A stretch of 52,064 bases of DNA from an uncultured Prevotella sp. (GCA_947169685.1 CAMVQS010000010.1:1-52064); one strand, 5' to 3'; counted from the first letter of the stretch, positions 7,190 to 15,931 are shown. Program-made: numbers and translations. Notes: generated from the sequence alone by a model not told the origin.

Positions 7190-7525
7190 TTACAGAATCT
7201 CGTTCAGCTTGCTCAGATTGAACTCACGAGTACGCTTGCCAGCTGTGAAGATATCGATGATAGTCCAGATACCACAACCACCACAGGTGCAGAGCTTAAC
7301 AATACCCATCGTTGTGTCGTTCAGCATGAAACGGTCAACACCGTAGCAGCCAAGCAGCCATGCGATAATCATCATGGTGGTGGGGTTCTTGAAATTGAGC
7401 ATAGACAGTTCATCAAACTTGCTGTCATCAGCAGCTTCCAGTCTCTCACGAATTTCAGTCATAGCCTCAGCAGGCAGATTAGCAGCCTGTGCTGCAAGGA
7501 ACTGATCAATTTTCTCTTTAATCAT
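7190..7525 (-). CDS. TM2 domain-containing protein
   Basis: 111 residues; a paralogue of the neighbour at 6762-7103. The soluble N-terminal part ends in FKNPTTMMIIAW, followed by GCYGVDRFMLNDTTMGIVK and GGCGIWTIIDIF, the TM2 helix-turn-helix pair. Function unknown. It is the first gene of a three-gene minus-strand group (TM2, TM2, DUF2752) and has its own -7 box at 7581-7588. Confidence 0.87.
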   Translation of the reverse strand: MIKEKIDQFLAAQAANLPAEAMTEIRERLEAADDSKFDELSMLNFKNPTTMMIIAWLLGCYGVDRFMLNDTTMGIVKLCTCGGCGIWTIIDIFTAGKRTREFNLSKLNEIL

Positions 7526-7580
7526 AATTTTAAGAATTTATTGGTTTAACTAATTAATTGGTTTCTTTATAAATCGATTG

Positions 7581-7588
7581 CAAATTTA
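7581..7588 (-). promoter_or_regulatory. -7 box (TAAATTTG) of the TM2/DUF2752 group
   Basis: Minus-strand TAAATTTG, about 56 bp before the ATG at 7525, in an A/T-rich 106-bp gap after lpxH. Confidence 0.55.
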
Positions 7589-7631
7589 CTTAAAATATTT
7601 GTAATTGGTCGTTTATGAGCGTTAAAAAACA

Positions 7632-8396
7632 TTAAGGACGGCTTTCACCCTCCACATATTCCTCTAAAAACATGTGTTCGCCATCGAAAACGGCATATGT
7701 GAAGTGCGAAATCCAGTCACCAAGAATCATAACGCGCGCCTTTTTGGTCAGTTGCAAATCCAGTTCTATGTGTCGATGTCCGTACATGTAATAGTCAATG
7801 TTTGGATGGTTTTGCATGTACTGACGCGTATAGCGCACCAGGAACTCCTTGTTTTCACCCATATAGGCCGGAATATCCGTGTTCTTGTGCTTCAGGTAAC
7901 TGTGCTTGGCCCATGTCTGTCCAGCCCACATGCTCCAACGGGGGTGAACAGCCGCCAGTGCCACCTGACACAGACGGTTATGGAACATCCAGCGTAGGAA
8001 TTTGAACCGTTTACTGGGATCACCCATGCCATCGCCATGTGCCATGAAGAAAACCTTGCCGTAAATCTCCGTGGTCAGTGGCTGCTTGTGAAGGATAACG
8101 CCACACTCGCGTTCCAGATAGTCAAAAGCCCACATGTCATGATTACCTGTAAAGAAGTGTACTTCGACGCCCATGTCAGTAAGCTCCGAGAGTTTACCCA
8201 GAAAGCGCGTATAGCCACGTGGCACTACGTATTTGAATTCGTACCAGTAGTCGAACATGTCACCCAGCAGATAGACGGCGGCGGCTTTCTCCTTGATGCT
8301 GTCAAGGAAGCGCACCAACCGGCGTTCCTGCATACGGCCATGAGGAATACCCCATGAACCCAAGTGGGCGTCAGAAAGGAAATATACGTTCTTCAT
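7632..8396 (-). CDS. lpxH: UDP-2,3-diacylglucosamine diphosphatase (LpxH-like)
   Basis: Hydrolyses UDP-2,3-diacylglucosamine to lipid X in lipid A synthesis at the inner face of the cytoplasmic membrane. The five calcineurin-type metal motifs are present in order: SDAHLG (about residue 8), GDMFDYW (about 45), GNHD (about 85), AHGDGMGDPSKRFK (about 120) and YGHRH (about 205). The length of 254 residues is normal for the Bacteroidetes form. It is the last gene of the eight-gene operon that starts at 14560 and lies 2 bp after the DUF59 gene. A general metallophosphoesterase is the alternative, but the HGDGMGDPSKRFK stretch supports LpxH. Confidence 0.9.
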   Translation of the reverse strand: MKNVYFLSDAHLGSWGIPHGRMQERRLVRFLDSIKEKAAAVYLLGDMFDYWYEFKYVVPRGYTRFLGKLSELTDMGVEVHFFTGNHDMWAFDYLERECGVILHKQPLTTEIYGKVFFMAHGDGMGDPSKRFKFLRWMFHNRLCQVALAAVHPRWSMWAGQTWAKHSYLKHKNTDIPAYMGENKEFLVRYTRQYMQNHPNIDYYMYGHRHIELDLQLTKKARVMILGDWISHFTYAVFDGEHMFLEEYVEGESRP

Positions 8397-8398
8397 AT

Positions 8399-8719
8399 TT
8401 AATCGAATCCCAGTTCTACCCTTGCCTCTTCACTCATCATGCTCTGATCCCATGCAGGTTCGAACACCAGGTTGACATTAGCCGACTTGACCCCCTCCAC
8501 GCTTTCAAGCTTCGTGCGCACGTCTTCCAGAATGAAGTCGGCAGCGGGACAGTTAGGTGCAGTGAAGGTCATATCTACCTCAACGGTATAGTCCTCCTGT
8601 ACGTCAATCTTGTAGATCATGCCCAAGTCATAGATATTGACAGGAATCTCAGGGTCATATACGGTTTTCAGCACATCGACGATGCGCTCCTCCATCATTG
8701 TTTTCTCTTCTTGTGTCAT
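8399..8719 (-). CDS. DUF59/MIP18-family Fe-S assembly protein (SufT-like)
   Basis: 106 residues with the DUF59 fold: VYDPEIPVNIYDLGMIYKIDV near residue 20 and MTFTAPNCPAADFI with the conserved cysteine near residue 57. Members such as SufT assist iron-sulfur cluster maturation. The context fits: ispG, a 4Fe-4S enzyme, is two genes upstream in the same operon. No suf genes are in the window. The exact partner is unknown. Confidence 0.88.
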   Translation of the reverse strand: MTQEEKTMMEERIVDVLKTVYDPEIPVNIYDLGMIYKIDVQEDYTVEVDMTFTAPNCPAADFILEDVRTKLESVEGVKSANVNLVFEPAWDQSMMSEEARVELGFD

Positions 8720-8737
8720 ATTATGTTGATGAAAAAA

Positions 8738-9919
8738 TTATTCCGTAGCAGGGATGCGGTGCTTAGCATCTTCCTTGACGCCGAGGGCTTTCATTTCGTT
8801 AGCCTTCTGGACAATTCCCATGCGCCCATCGAGTGAACGGCGCAGTTCGCCGTAGTTCTTCTGCAGAGTGTTGATGTTGGCCTCTACGATGTCGGCTCGT
8901 TCCACGAAGAGTCCGATGCGTGAGAGCAGCTGTTCGGCCATACCGAGAATCTTCTTCTGGTTCTCCGTCTGGTTATGCTGTCGCCATGCCACCTGTATCA
9001 TGCGCAGGATAGCAAAGAGATTCTGCGTGGAGGCAATAAAGACCTTACGCTCGAAGGCCTCGTTCCACAGTTTCGGCTCCGTCTGGAGCACCAGTTGGAG
9101 GGCTGATTCGTTGGGTACATACATGATGACGAAGTCAATAGCGCGTCGCTCTCCCTGTGCATACTGGGAGTAGTCCTTGCCTGCCAAGTCCTTCACCTGG
9201 CTACGCACAGCCTGCACCAGTCGGTCGAGGTATTGTTTCTTCAGCACTTCATTCGACTCGTTGACATAGTCGTAATAGGCCTTAATGCTGACCTTGGAGT
9301 CAATAATAACATCCTGATTGTCAGGATAATGCAGGATAACATCCGGCCGCAGGCGTGCCTTCTCATTATCTTCCGAGGGTGATACAAATGTTTCCTGTAC
9401 GTCGTAGTCGATACCCTGCGTGAAACCCTGTGAGTCAAGCAGGTTCGAGAGAAACTGCTCGCCCCAGTCACCAGCCTGCTTGTTGTCACCCCGCAGGGCA
9501 TTCGTCAGCTTTTGTGCCGTAGCGTCCATCTTCTCCGTTTGTTCCGTCATCTGCTTCAGACGTTCTGACAATGACGCAGTGGCAGCACTACGTTTCTCAT
9601 TGCTCTCCTTGATCATCTGTTCCAACTTGCCAAAGTCCTCCTTGATGGGCTTGGTGAGCTGTTCCATGCTCTCATTGTTTGCCTTGTTGAGTCGCTCGCT
9701 GGTTTGGTTGAGCACCGTTGTGGCCATATTGGAGAACTGTTCTTTGACCACGTTCAGCTGCTCCGTAAACTGCTCTTGGCGTAACTTGTCTTCACTGGTA
9801 TGCTGCTGTCTGACCATCTCTAGTTCTTTTTGCAGTACAGCATGCTTACCGTTCATCCACAAATAAACGGCAACAGCGCCAATGGCGATTCCTATGATAA
9901 TATATAGTACGATGTCCAT
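8738..9919 (-). CDS. rmuC: DNA recombination protein RmuC
   Basis: 393 residues: one N-terminal membrane helix (about 1-25), a long coiled coil (about 30-150) and the RmuC nuclease-like domain. The domain carries GDNKQAGDWGEQFLSNLLDSQGF, RLRPDVILHYPDNQDVIIDSKVS and DFVIMYVPNESA. RmuC limits inversions at short inverted repeats in E. coli (known for the family), which is of note in a genome so rich in inverted repeats, though no link is shown. Its start overlaps the ispG stop by one base. Confidence 0.92.
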   Translation of the reverse strand: MDIVLYIIIGIAIGAVAVYLWMNGKHAVLQKELEMVRQQHTSEDKLRQEQFTEQLNVVKEQFSNMATTVLNQTSERLNKANNESMEQLTKPIKEDFGKLEQMIKESNEKRSAATASLSERLKQMTEQTEKMDATAQKLTNALRGDNKQAGDWGEQFLSNLLDSQGFTQGIDYDVQETFVSPSEDNEKARLRPDVILHYPDNQDVIIDSKVSIKAYYDYVNESNEVLKKQYLDRLVQAVRSQVKDLAGKDYSQYAQGERRAIDFVIMYVPNESALQLVLQTEPKLWNEAFERKVFIASTQNLFAILRMIQVAWRQHNQTENQKKILGMAEQLLSRIGLFVERADIVEANINTLQKNYGELRRSLDGRMGIVQKANEMKALGVKEDAKHRIPATE

Positions 9920-11292
9920 TATTTCCTGTCTTCAGCAATCAAGGCCAGCAGGCGTTCCACAGCCTCCTCTTCGGGAATATTCTTCAGCACACACTCTTTC
10001 TGACGATAGAGCGATATCTTACCACGCCCTGCACCCACGTAACCGTAGTCGGCATCGGCCATCTCACCAGGGCCATTGACGATGCAACCCATGATACCGA
10101 TCTTCAAGCCTACCAAGTGGCTGGTGGCTGCCTTGATGCGGGCAATGGTTTCCTGCAAGTTGTACAACGTACGACCGCATCCTGGACACGAGATGTACTC
10201 TGTCTTGGTGAACTTAATGCGAGCAGCCTGAAGGATACTATCGGCCAAGACCGACAAATTGAGAATTGGGAATCGAGAATTGACAATTTTAAGTTTCGTT
10301 GCCTTTCGGTCAATCAGCAGGCCACCGACAGCCATCGCTGCCTTGAGCTGTAGCGTTTCCCAATCAGGTGCATCGAGAGTGAGCGTGATGGTATCATCCT
10401 TGATACTGGCCTCGGCCTCAGCACGCAGACGGATAGACTCAGGGATAAGCTCTACGAGCTTGCGGGCTACAGGAATCTCTGCCTCCGGCTCTTCGCTAAG
10501 TGACACGCGGATGGTGTCGCCGATGCCTTCGGTAAGCAGGGCACCGATGCCTACAGCTGATTTGATACGGCCGTCTTCACCCTCGCCAGCTTCTGTTACG
10601 CCAAGATGGAGGGGATAGTGCATGTCTTCACTGTCCATGGTCTGCACCAATAAACGGACGGTGGTAACCATCACCACGGTATTCGAAGCCTTGATGCTGA
10701 TGACCACGTCGTTGAACTGCTCACGCTGGAAGATACGCAGGAACTCCATACAACTCTCAACAATGCCTTCAGGCGTGTCACCGTAACGGGACATGATACG
10801 GTCAGAGAGGGAACCGTGGTTCACACCAATGCGCACGGCAGTATGATGCTCCTTACAGATATTGATAAAGGGCACGAGTTTCTGTTCAATCTTCTGCAAT
10901 TCAGCAGCATACTCCTCATCGGTATATTCCAGGTGCTTGAACGTACGGCCAGGGTCAACGTAGTTGCCAGGGTTGATGCGTACTTTCTCACAATACAGGG
11001 CTGCTACATCGGCAGTATGGGCGGTGAAGTGCACGTCGGCTACCAGTGGCTGGTTGTAACCATCGGCTTTCAATCGGGCAGAGATGTTCTTCATGTTCTC
11101 CGCCTCGCGAGTTCCCTGTGTGGTGAAACGCACCAGTTCGCCCCCAGCATCAATGATACGCTTGGCCTGTGCCACGCAACCTTCGGTATCGTTGGTATCG
11201 ACGGTAGCCATCGACTGGATACGGATAGGGTTCTCGCCTCCAATGCCGAGGTTTCCCACACGAGCCTCCCAACTAATTCGTCTTGTACTCAT
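9919..11292 (-). CDS. ispG: 4-hydroxy-3-methylbut-2-enyl diphosphate synthase (IspG)
   Basis: Reduces MEcPP to HMBPP in the non-mevalonate isoprenoid pathway and carries a 4Fe-4S cluster. The TIM-barrel part begins MSTRRISWEARVGNLGIGGENPIRIQSMATVDTND-like, and the cluster cysteines are in CPGCGRTL (about 375) and CIVNGPGE (about 410). The length of 457 residues lies between the bacterial short form (about 370) and the large form with an inserted domain (about 600) that I expect in Bacteroidetes. Only about 85 residues of insert remain. Within it a heptamer array (10257-10284) codes KLKIVNSRFPILNLS. The start codon lies inside the purE 3' end (20-bp overlap), so the two are translationally coupled. 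Confidence 0.93.
   Translation of the reverse strand: MSTRRISWEARVGNLGIGGENPIRIQSMATVDTNDTEGCVAQAKRIIDAGGELVRFTTQGTREAENMKNISARLKADGYNQPLVADVHFTAHTADVAALYCEKVRINPGNYVDPGRTFKHLEYTDEEYAAELQKIEQKLVPFINICKEHHTAVRIGVNHGSLSDRIMSRYGDTPEGIVESCMEFLRIFQREQFNDVVISIKASNTVVMVTTVRLLVQTMDSEDMHYPLHLGVTEAGEGEDGRIKSAVGIGALLTEGIGDTIRVSLSEEPEAEIPVARKLVELIPESIRLRAEAEASIKDDTITLTLDAPDWETLQLKAAMAVGGLLIDRKATKLKIVNSRFPILNLSVLADSILQAARIKFTKTEYISCPGCGRTLYNLQETIARIKAATSHLVGLKIGIMGCIVNGPGEMADADYGYVGAGRGKISLYRQKECVLKNIPEEEAVERLLALIAEDRK
10257..10284. repeat. Heptamer array 4 x AATTGAG inside ispG
   Basis: AATTGAG, AATTGGG, AATCGAG, AATTGAC in exact phase, then AATTTTA. Translated in frame in the insert domain of IspG. On the coding strand the unit is close to the CTCTCAA and ATCAATT units of promoter arrays. 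Confidence 0.8.
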
Positions 11293-11779
11293 ATTTCACC
11301 TCTGCTAATTCCTTGTTAGCCTTTTCAATCTTTTGCTTCAGGCCTTCTTTGTAGGCTGCCAAACGACCTGCCAGTGCCTCGTCGCTCAACGAGAGCATCT
11401 CAACGGCAAGAATCGCAGCATTCTGTGCTCCGTTCACTCCTACCGTTGCCACTGGTATGCCTGGAGGCATCTGAATGATAGACAGCATGGCGTCGAGACC
11501 ATCAAGCATACCCTTAATAGGCACACCGATGACGGGTAATGTCGTTGAAGCAGCGATGACGCCAGGCAGTGCTGCAGCCATACCGGCACCAGCAATGATG
11601 ACGCGGATGCCACGTTCCTTCGCACCCTTAGCAAACTGTTCCACAGCATCGGGCGTGCGATGTGCCGAGAGGGCATTGACTTCAAACGGTACCTGCATCT
11701 CATCCAATAGTTTGCAGGCTTTTTCCATAACGGGCAGGTCACTGGTGCTGCCCATGATAATACTGACTATTGCTTTCAT
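11273..11779 (-). CDS. purE: N5-carboxyaminoimidazole ribonucleotide mutase (PurE class I)
   Basis: Converts N5-CAIR to CAIR in purine synthesis. Motifs GSTSDLPVM (residues 9-17), SAHRTPD (about 38-44, catalytic histidine) and GAGMAAALPGVIAA are complete. The length of 168 residues is normal, with a lysine-rich C-terminal tail that overlaps ispG by 20 bp. No purK is nearby. It lies 15 bp after the PAP2-like gene in the rpoN operon. Confidence 0.95.
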   Translation of the reverse strand: MKAIVSIIMGSTSDLPVMEKACKLLDEMQVPFEVNALSAHRTPDAVEQFAKGAKERGIRVIIAGAGMAAALPGVIAASTTLPVIGVPIKGMLDGLDAMLSIIQMPPGIPVATVGVNGAQNAAILAVEMLSLSDEALAGRLAAYKEGLKQKIEKANKELAEVKYEYKTN

Positions 11780-11794
11780 ATCTTAACTTATTTT

Positions 11795-12415
11795 TTACAA
11801 CCAAAGAATACTAAATACGGCACAAACGGCTCCGACCAAGAAGCCTCCGACGACTTGCAATAACGTATGCTGACGCAGAATCATGCGACTGGTACCCAGA
11901 AGGCCTGCCACGAAGAAAATCAGACAAAACCACCACACGGGGTTAAACCCAAAGGCATCGGCAAACACAAACAACGCTCCTGCAAAGCCCCCGATGGCTG
12001 CCGTGTGATGAGAAATCTTCCAAATGACATTGATGAGCGCACAGACCATCTGCAAGACCAGTGCTGCAATGACGATGCTTGCCATGAAATGAGGTATGTG
12101 CTGCTGTTCCATCAGCCACACACAGGCAAAATAGCAGAGGATAGAGATGACGTATGGCACCATACGACGCTCTTTCTGTCCCAGTTCAATAGGTGTCCAA
12201 CCGTTATAACGCCGATAGAGATGAATGAGTAACGTGGGGAGCAGGATGGTAAATAGATAGACAATGGCGATGACCTTCAGCTTGAAGAGCCAAGGATAGA
12301 GGCTCAGATAGCTGAACAGGAACAGAGCCAACAAGCCTACCAGCGGCAGGTAAAACGGTGTAAACACCATGCTCACGATGCGTGCACCTAAGATGATTTG
12401 TTTATCTCTCGTCAT
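11795..12415 (-). CDS. PAP2-superfamily membrane protein
   Basis: 206 residues with about six transmembrane helices. WKISHHTAAIGGFAG (about residue 135) and GTSRMILRQHTLLQVVGGF (about 175) match the second and third motifs of PAP2 lipid phosphatases in degenerate form: S-H-H in place of S-G-H, and Q where the last Asp is expected. It could act on an isoprenoid or phospholipid phosphate, which would fit ispG in the same operon, but the altered motif leaves activity open. Its ATG overlaps the rpoN stop by 4 bp. Confidence 0.75.
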   Translation of the reverse strand: MTRDKQIILGARIVSMVFTPFYLPLVGLLALFLFSYLSLYPWLFKLKVIAIVYLFTILLPTLLIHLYRRYNGWTPIELGQKERRMVPYVISILCYFACVWLMEQQHIPHFMASIVIAALVLQMVCALINVIWKISHHTAAIGGFAGALFVFADAFGFNPVWWFCLIFFVAGLLGTSRMILRQHTLLQVVGGFLVGAVCAVFSILWL

Positions 12416-13917
12416 ACTTTTCTTAAACGTGCAATAGGAATACCTAACTGTTCGCGATACTTGGCCACTGTGCGGCGTGCAATGGGGAAACCCTGGCGGG
12501 TCAGCTCCATCTTTATGTCGTCATCACTCAGCGGTCGTTTCTTGTCTTCTCCCTCCACAATGTCACGCAACGCCACCTTAATCTGCCGTGTTGACAGTTC
12601 CTCGCCACTCTCCGTCACGTAGCTGTCACTAAAGAAATATCGCAAGGGGAACATCCCCCAACGGGTCTGTGCATATTTGGAGTTGCTGACACGCGAAATG
12701 GTACTCAGGTCAAGCCCCGTACGCTCTGCCACATCCTTGAGAATCATCGGACGTAACGATGCTTCGTCACCATCCTCAAAAAAACGATGCTGTATCTGGA
12801 TAATGGCCTGCATGGTCACCGTCAGCGTGTGCCGACGCACGCGAATGGCCTCGATAAACCCTTGTGCTGCATCCACCTTCTTCTTCGTGTAAAGCAGCGC
12901 CTCCTTCATCTGACGACTCATGTTGTCGCGATTGTTCTGATACTCTTTGAGCGTGTCGGCAAACGATTGTGACACATACAGTTCTGGAACTTCACCATTG
13001 TTCAGATGAAAGGTGACCGTACCGTCATCCTGCGTATCGACAATGAAGTCGGGGGTAATCTGCTGCATAGAGCGTCCTACGCTTTCGCCCAGCGAAGCTC
13101 CGGGCTTGGGATTAAGCTTACGAAGCTCTGCCATCAGGGCATCGGCCTGTATGTCTGAGAGCCCTAATGCCTGCTGTATCTTGTCCCAGTGTTTTTTGGT
13201 AAACTCCTCAAAATACTGGCTTATCACTTTCTCCATGAGTTCACGCAGACGGGAATCTTCCCGACGGTGGATCTGGAGCAGCAGACACTCTTGCAACGAA
13301 CGGGCACCAATACCGGCAGGATCGAAGTCCTGAAGTTTGCGAAGGACCTGTTCTATCTCTGCGTGGGTAACGTCAACATTATGGTAGATGGCCAGCTCGT
13401 CACAGATGCTGTCCGTACTTTTACGCAACAGTCCGTCATCGTCGAGTGAACCGATGAGGTATTCCATGATATCTGCTTCCCTGGGCGTCAGCTCAATCTC
13501 TCCCATCTGTTCTTTCAGCAAGTCATAGAAAGAAGTTGTCTCGCCATACACCATCTCCTCACGCTCTTCCTGACTGTTCTGTCCACCATGATAAACAGGT
13601 AGCTCCTCGTCATCACGTCCAATACCAGCCAGCGCATCATCCAACGCCGATTGACGCTCTTCACGCTCATGTTGCGTAGCAAAATCCTCTTCGGCAGTCA
13701 GTTCTTCGCCCGACTCCTCCGTCTTCCAATCCGTAGGCTCATCACCGGTCGATACCTCAAGGGCAGGATTGTCGTCCATCTCCGCACGCACCCTCTCCAT
13801 CAGCTGGGCAACGGGCAACTCCACCAGCTGCGCCTGTAGCAGTTGCTGCTGTGAGAAAGTCTGCGTCTGCTTGAGCGTCTGCTCCTGACTTTGTACTTGA
13901 ATCTGACTATGAGCCAT
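12412..13917 (-). CDS. rpoN: RNA polymerase sigma-54 factor
   Basis: 501 residues. The glutamine-rich N-terminal region (residues 1-45) binds activators, the acidic linker covers about 50-120, and the core-binding domain follows. The C-terminal RpoN box reads ARRTVAKYREQ and recognises the -24/-12 promoter. All parts are present, so the factor should work with ATP-dependent activators; none is in the window. It is the second gene of the operon, overlapping the hypothetical gene upstream by 11 bp and the PAP2-like gene by 4 bp. Confidence 0.96.
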   Translation of the reverse strand: MAHSQIQVQSQEQTLKQTQTFSQQQLLQAQLVELPVAQLMERVRAEMDDNPALEVSTGDEPTDWKTEESGEELTAEEDFATQHEREERQSALDDALAGIGRDDEELPVYHGGQNSQEEREEMVYGETTSFYDLLKEQMGEIELTPREADIMEYLIGSLDDDGLLRKSTDSICDELAIYHNVDVTHAEIEQVLRKLQDFDPAGIGARSLQECLLLQIHRREDSRLRELMEKVISQYFEEFTKKHWDKIQQALGLSDIQADALMAELRKLNPKPGASLGESVGRSMQQITPDFIVDTQDDGTVTFHLNNGEVPELYVSQSFADTLKEYQNNRDNMSRQMKEALLYTKKKVDAAQGFIEAIRVRRHTLTVTMQAIIQIQHRFFEDGDEASLRPMILKDVAERTGLDLSTISRVSNSKYAQTRWGMFPLRYFFSDSYVTESGEELSTRQIKVALRDIVEGEDKKRPLSDDDIKMELTRQGFPIARRTVAKYREQLGIPIARLRKV

Positions 13918-14560
13918 GGTAGTATTCCTTTAGTTCATCGGCCAAAGCTGCCAGACGTTCCATATCGCTATTGCCATAGCGACGCCAAACCTCGGAACAA
14001 GGACCGAGCAAGCTGTTGAACAGTACATCACGCCGATTCAGATAGGGGTCAATATGCTGATAGACGTCCATTACCTCGACAACCTCGGCAGCACGCACCT
14101 TCAACAAGCGGGACAGTTCCTGAATCTCCGGAGTCTCCGAAACCATAGTATTGGGCGTCAGGCGGAAATAAAGGTCAAGCACGAGAACAAGCGCTACCGG
14201 TGTCCAAGGGGAATCATCAGCTACAGGTTTAAAATCTTTCTCAAACGACTCGTTCACCTCAACGCCCTCATAGAACTCGTCAGCATGACCGTATCCTTTC
14301 ATTTCACGAAGAAGACGCACGGCACGGTTCAAGCGACGGGGATTATCGCCGTAACGTTCCCAGATACGCTCAATACGAGGCGTTTGCAGTGTTGCTATCT
14401 GGCACAACTTACCAAACAGCACCTGTGGGTGAATGTGTAACTCCATAGCCAGCCCAACCATAGCACGGCTATAGACAGGTTTCACACCGACAGGTTTGCG
14501 CAAATACAATTGCAACAGCAACAGCCAGTAGTCATCCGACCAGTTTGAGCTTTTTCCCAT
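13907..14560 (-). CDS. Conserved hypothetical protein upstream of rpoN
   Basis: 217 residues, no signal peptide or membrane segment, mostly helical and acidic. It begins MGKSSNWSDDYWLLLLQLYLRKPVGVKPVYSRAMV-like and contains WERYGDNPRRLNRAV. I recognise it only as a type of protein often preceding rpoN in Bacteroidales; the function is unknown. It is the first gene of an eight-gene operon, with a -7 box at 14581-14588. The 11-bp overlap with rpoN suggests coupled translation. Confidence 0.7.
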   Translation of the reverse strand: MGKSSNWSDDYWLLLLQLYLRKPVGVKPVYSRAMVGLAMELHIHPQVLFGKLCQIATLQTPRIERIWERYGDNPRRLNRAVRLLREMKGYGHADEFYEGVEVNESFEKDFKPVADDSPWTPVALVLVLDLYFRLTPNTMVSETPEIQELSRLLKVRAAEVVEVMDVYQHIDPYLNRRDVLFNSLLGPCSEVWRRYGNSDMERLAALADELKEYYHGS

Positions 14561-14580
14561 AGCTTAATCATTATTTGGTG

Positions 14581-14588
14581 CAAAAGTA
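14581..14588 (-). promoter_or_regulatory. -7 box (TACTTTTG) of the rpoN-ispG-lpxH operon
   Basis: Minus-strand TACTTTTG about 20 bp before the ATG at 14560; the only visible promoter for the eight-gene operon. Confidence 0.7.
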
Positions 14589-14598
14589 CAAAATATTT

Positions 14599-14626
14599 AT
14601 CAATCATCAATTATAAATTATCAATT
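14599..14626. repeat. Heptamer array 4 x ATCAATT upstream of 14667 gene
   Basis: ATCAATC, ATCAATT, ATAAATT, ATCAATT in exact phase, 6 bp before the plus-strand -7 box. It also lies 10 bp upstream of the divergent -7 box at 14581-14588. Confidence 0.8.
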
Positions 14627-14632
14627 ATTTCG

Positions 14633-14640
14633 TACCTTTG
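14633..14640 (+). promoter_or_regulatory. -7 box (TACCTTTG) of exported-protein gene
   Basis: TACCTTTG, 26 bp before the ATG at 14667, joined by ATTTCG to the heptamer array. Confidence 0.75.
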
Positions 14641-14666
14641 CACAGAATTTATATCATCGGACACCT

Positions 14667-15875
14667 ATGAAACAATGTTTTATCACATTTTGCCTGTTAT
14701 TTTTGGCAGTTCACGGCATCCACGCACAAAGCACAGAACCGGAGGACCAGGATGACCTCATTGAATACGAAGCATCACAGACGGACTACGGTTTCTTTGG
14801 CACCACAAATGCTATCTTCTCTACAAGTGAGACGATTATCTGTACTTTCTCGCTAACGCAAAACAAGCCCAAAGGCGACAAGATATACCCCACGATGCTG
14901 AGCATCTGGCTCCATGCCGATGCGTTTTCCACGAAATACCAGGAGTTGAACATCAAGCAGATAGCCAATGCAGGGTCACGTGTGATTGACGGACAGTTCC
15001 GCTACCCTGCCACCCTGTTGCTTGAGAACGACGAGCAGGTGACGCTGAACTTCTCCATCAACAACCTGACCGACGACCACACCCATCACACCGTCATGCT
15101 GACGGCTCCCATCTCCGATGTTGACAACACGCATAACACAGCCATGTACGGAGAACTGGCCACGAAACTCCGCCGTTACGACATCGTTGCCATCACCATT
15201 GCCAATACCACACTCAGCCTGCGCCTTATGGGGCTCCATTCTGCCCAATACATCAACGGCATTTGCAAAGAGCTGGTACTGGCGGGCTGTAATACCGCGT
15301 CTTTCAACGTCCTCGATAGTCGCGAGGCAGACGACTTCGATGTTAGCGGCTTCCGACTGACGAGTCATGAGAAGAGCATCGACGAGCTGGTGTATCACGC
15401 TTTGGGATGTTTCCCCACCGATATTCGTAACATCAAACCCTCGACGGCCGTTGAGGTGATTCGCAAGAACACTCAATGGATTCTTGACGACCACCCAGAC
15501 TTCCACGAGCTGGAGTTCACCCTGGAGGACGGCTACGACTTTAAGTATAATGGTCTGCAGATTATCGGAGAAATGTGCTGGGAAACCCCCGAAGGCAGCA
15601 GCCTTACCAACATCAACGCCATGCAGTTCAAGGGTTATAACTACTATTTCAAATTGCCCTCTAAAGACAAAAAAGCGGTCAAAGAGGCTTACCAAGCACT
15701 ACGTAACGAACTGGAAATCTTGGGCTTCCGCTTAGCAGCTTTCCAAGGCGACAAGGGCGACAAAGAGCCACTACGGGCCACACACAACACTTACCACGTA
15801 GAGTGTTGCTACTACTTGAACGTTCACGACCAATACGTCATCCAGCTCAAGGTAGAACCCTATCAAAACAACTAA
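14667..15875 (+). CDS. Exported protein of unknown function
   Basis: 402 residues with a signal peptide (MKQCFITFCLLFLAVHGIHA, cleavage near residue 20). The mature part begins with an acidic stretch (EPEDQDDLIEYE). It looks mixed alpha/beta; I recognise no catalytic motif. A two-part layout is suggested, with a beta-rich first half (to about 190) and a second half (about 200-400) containing several aromatic repeats such as YNYYFKLPSKDKK. It may be periplasmic. It is divergent from the rpoN operon and followed after 79 bp by a MINPP-like phosphatase with its own promoter. Confidence 0.7.
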   Translation: MKQCFITFCLLFLAVHGIHAQSTEPEDQDDLIEYEASQTDYGFFGTTNAIFSTSETIICTFSLTQNKPKGDKIYPTMLSIWLHADAFSTKYQELNIKQIANAGSRVIDGQFRYPATLLLENDEQVTLNFSINNLTDDHTHHTVMLTAPISDVDNTHNTAMYGELATKLRRYDIVAITIANTTLSLRLMGLHSAQYINGICKELVLAGCNTASFNVLDSREADDFDVSGFRLTSHEKSIDELVYHALGCFPTDIRNIKPSTAVEVIRKNTQWILDDHPDFHELEFTLEDGYDFKYNGLQIIGEMCWETPEGSSLTNINAMQFKGYNYYFKLPSKDKKAVKEAYQALRNELEILGFRLAAFQGDKGDKEPLRATHNTYHVECCYYLNVHDQYVIQLKVEPYQNN

Positions 15876-15888
15876 AAAGCAAAAAAAT

Positions 15889-15916
15889 CTTTAAACACTA
15901 AGCGCTAAACGCTAAA
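15889..15916. repeat. Heptamer array 4 x CGCTAAA upstream of phosphatase gene
   Basis: CTTTAAA, CACTAAG, CGCTAAA, CGCTAAA; the first unit is degenerate. It ends 7 bp before the -7 box of the phosphatase gene. Confidence 0.75.
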
Positions 15917-15923
15917 CTTTTCG

Positions 15924-15931
15924 TATCTTTG
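15924..15931 (+). promoter_or_regulatory. -7 box (TATCTTTG) of MINPP-like gene
   Basis: TATCTTTG, 23 bp before the ATG, preceded by CTTTTCG and the heptamer array. Confidence 0.75.
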
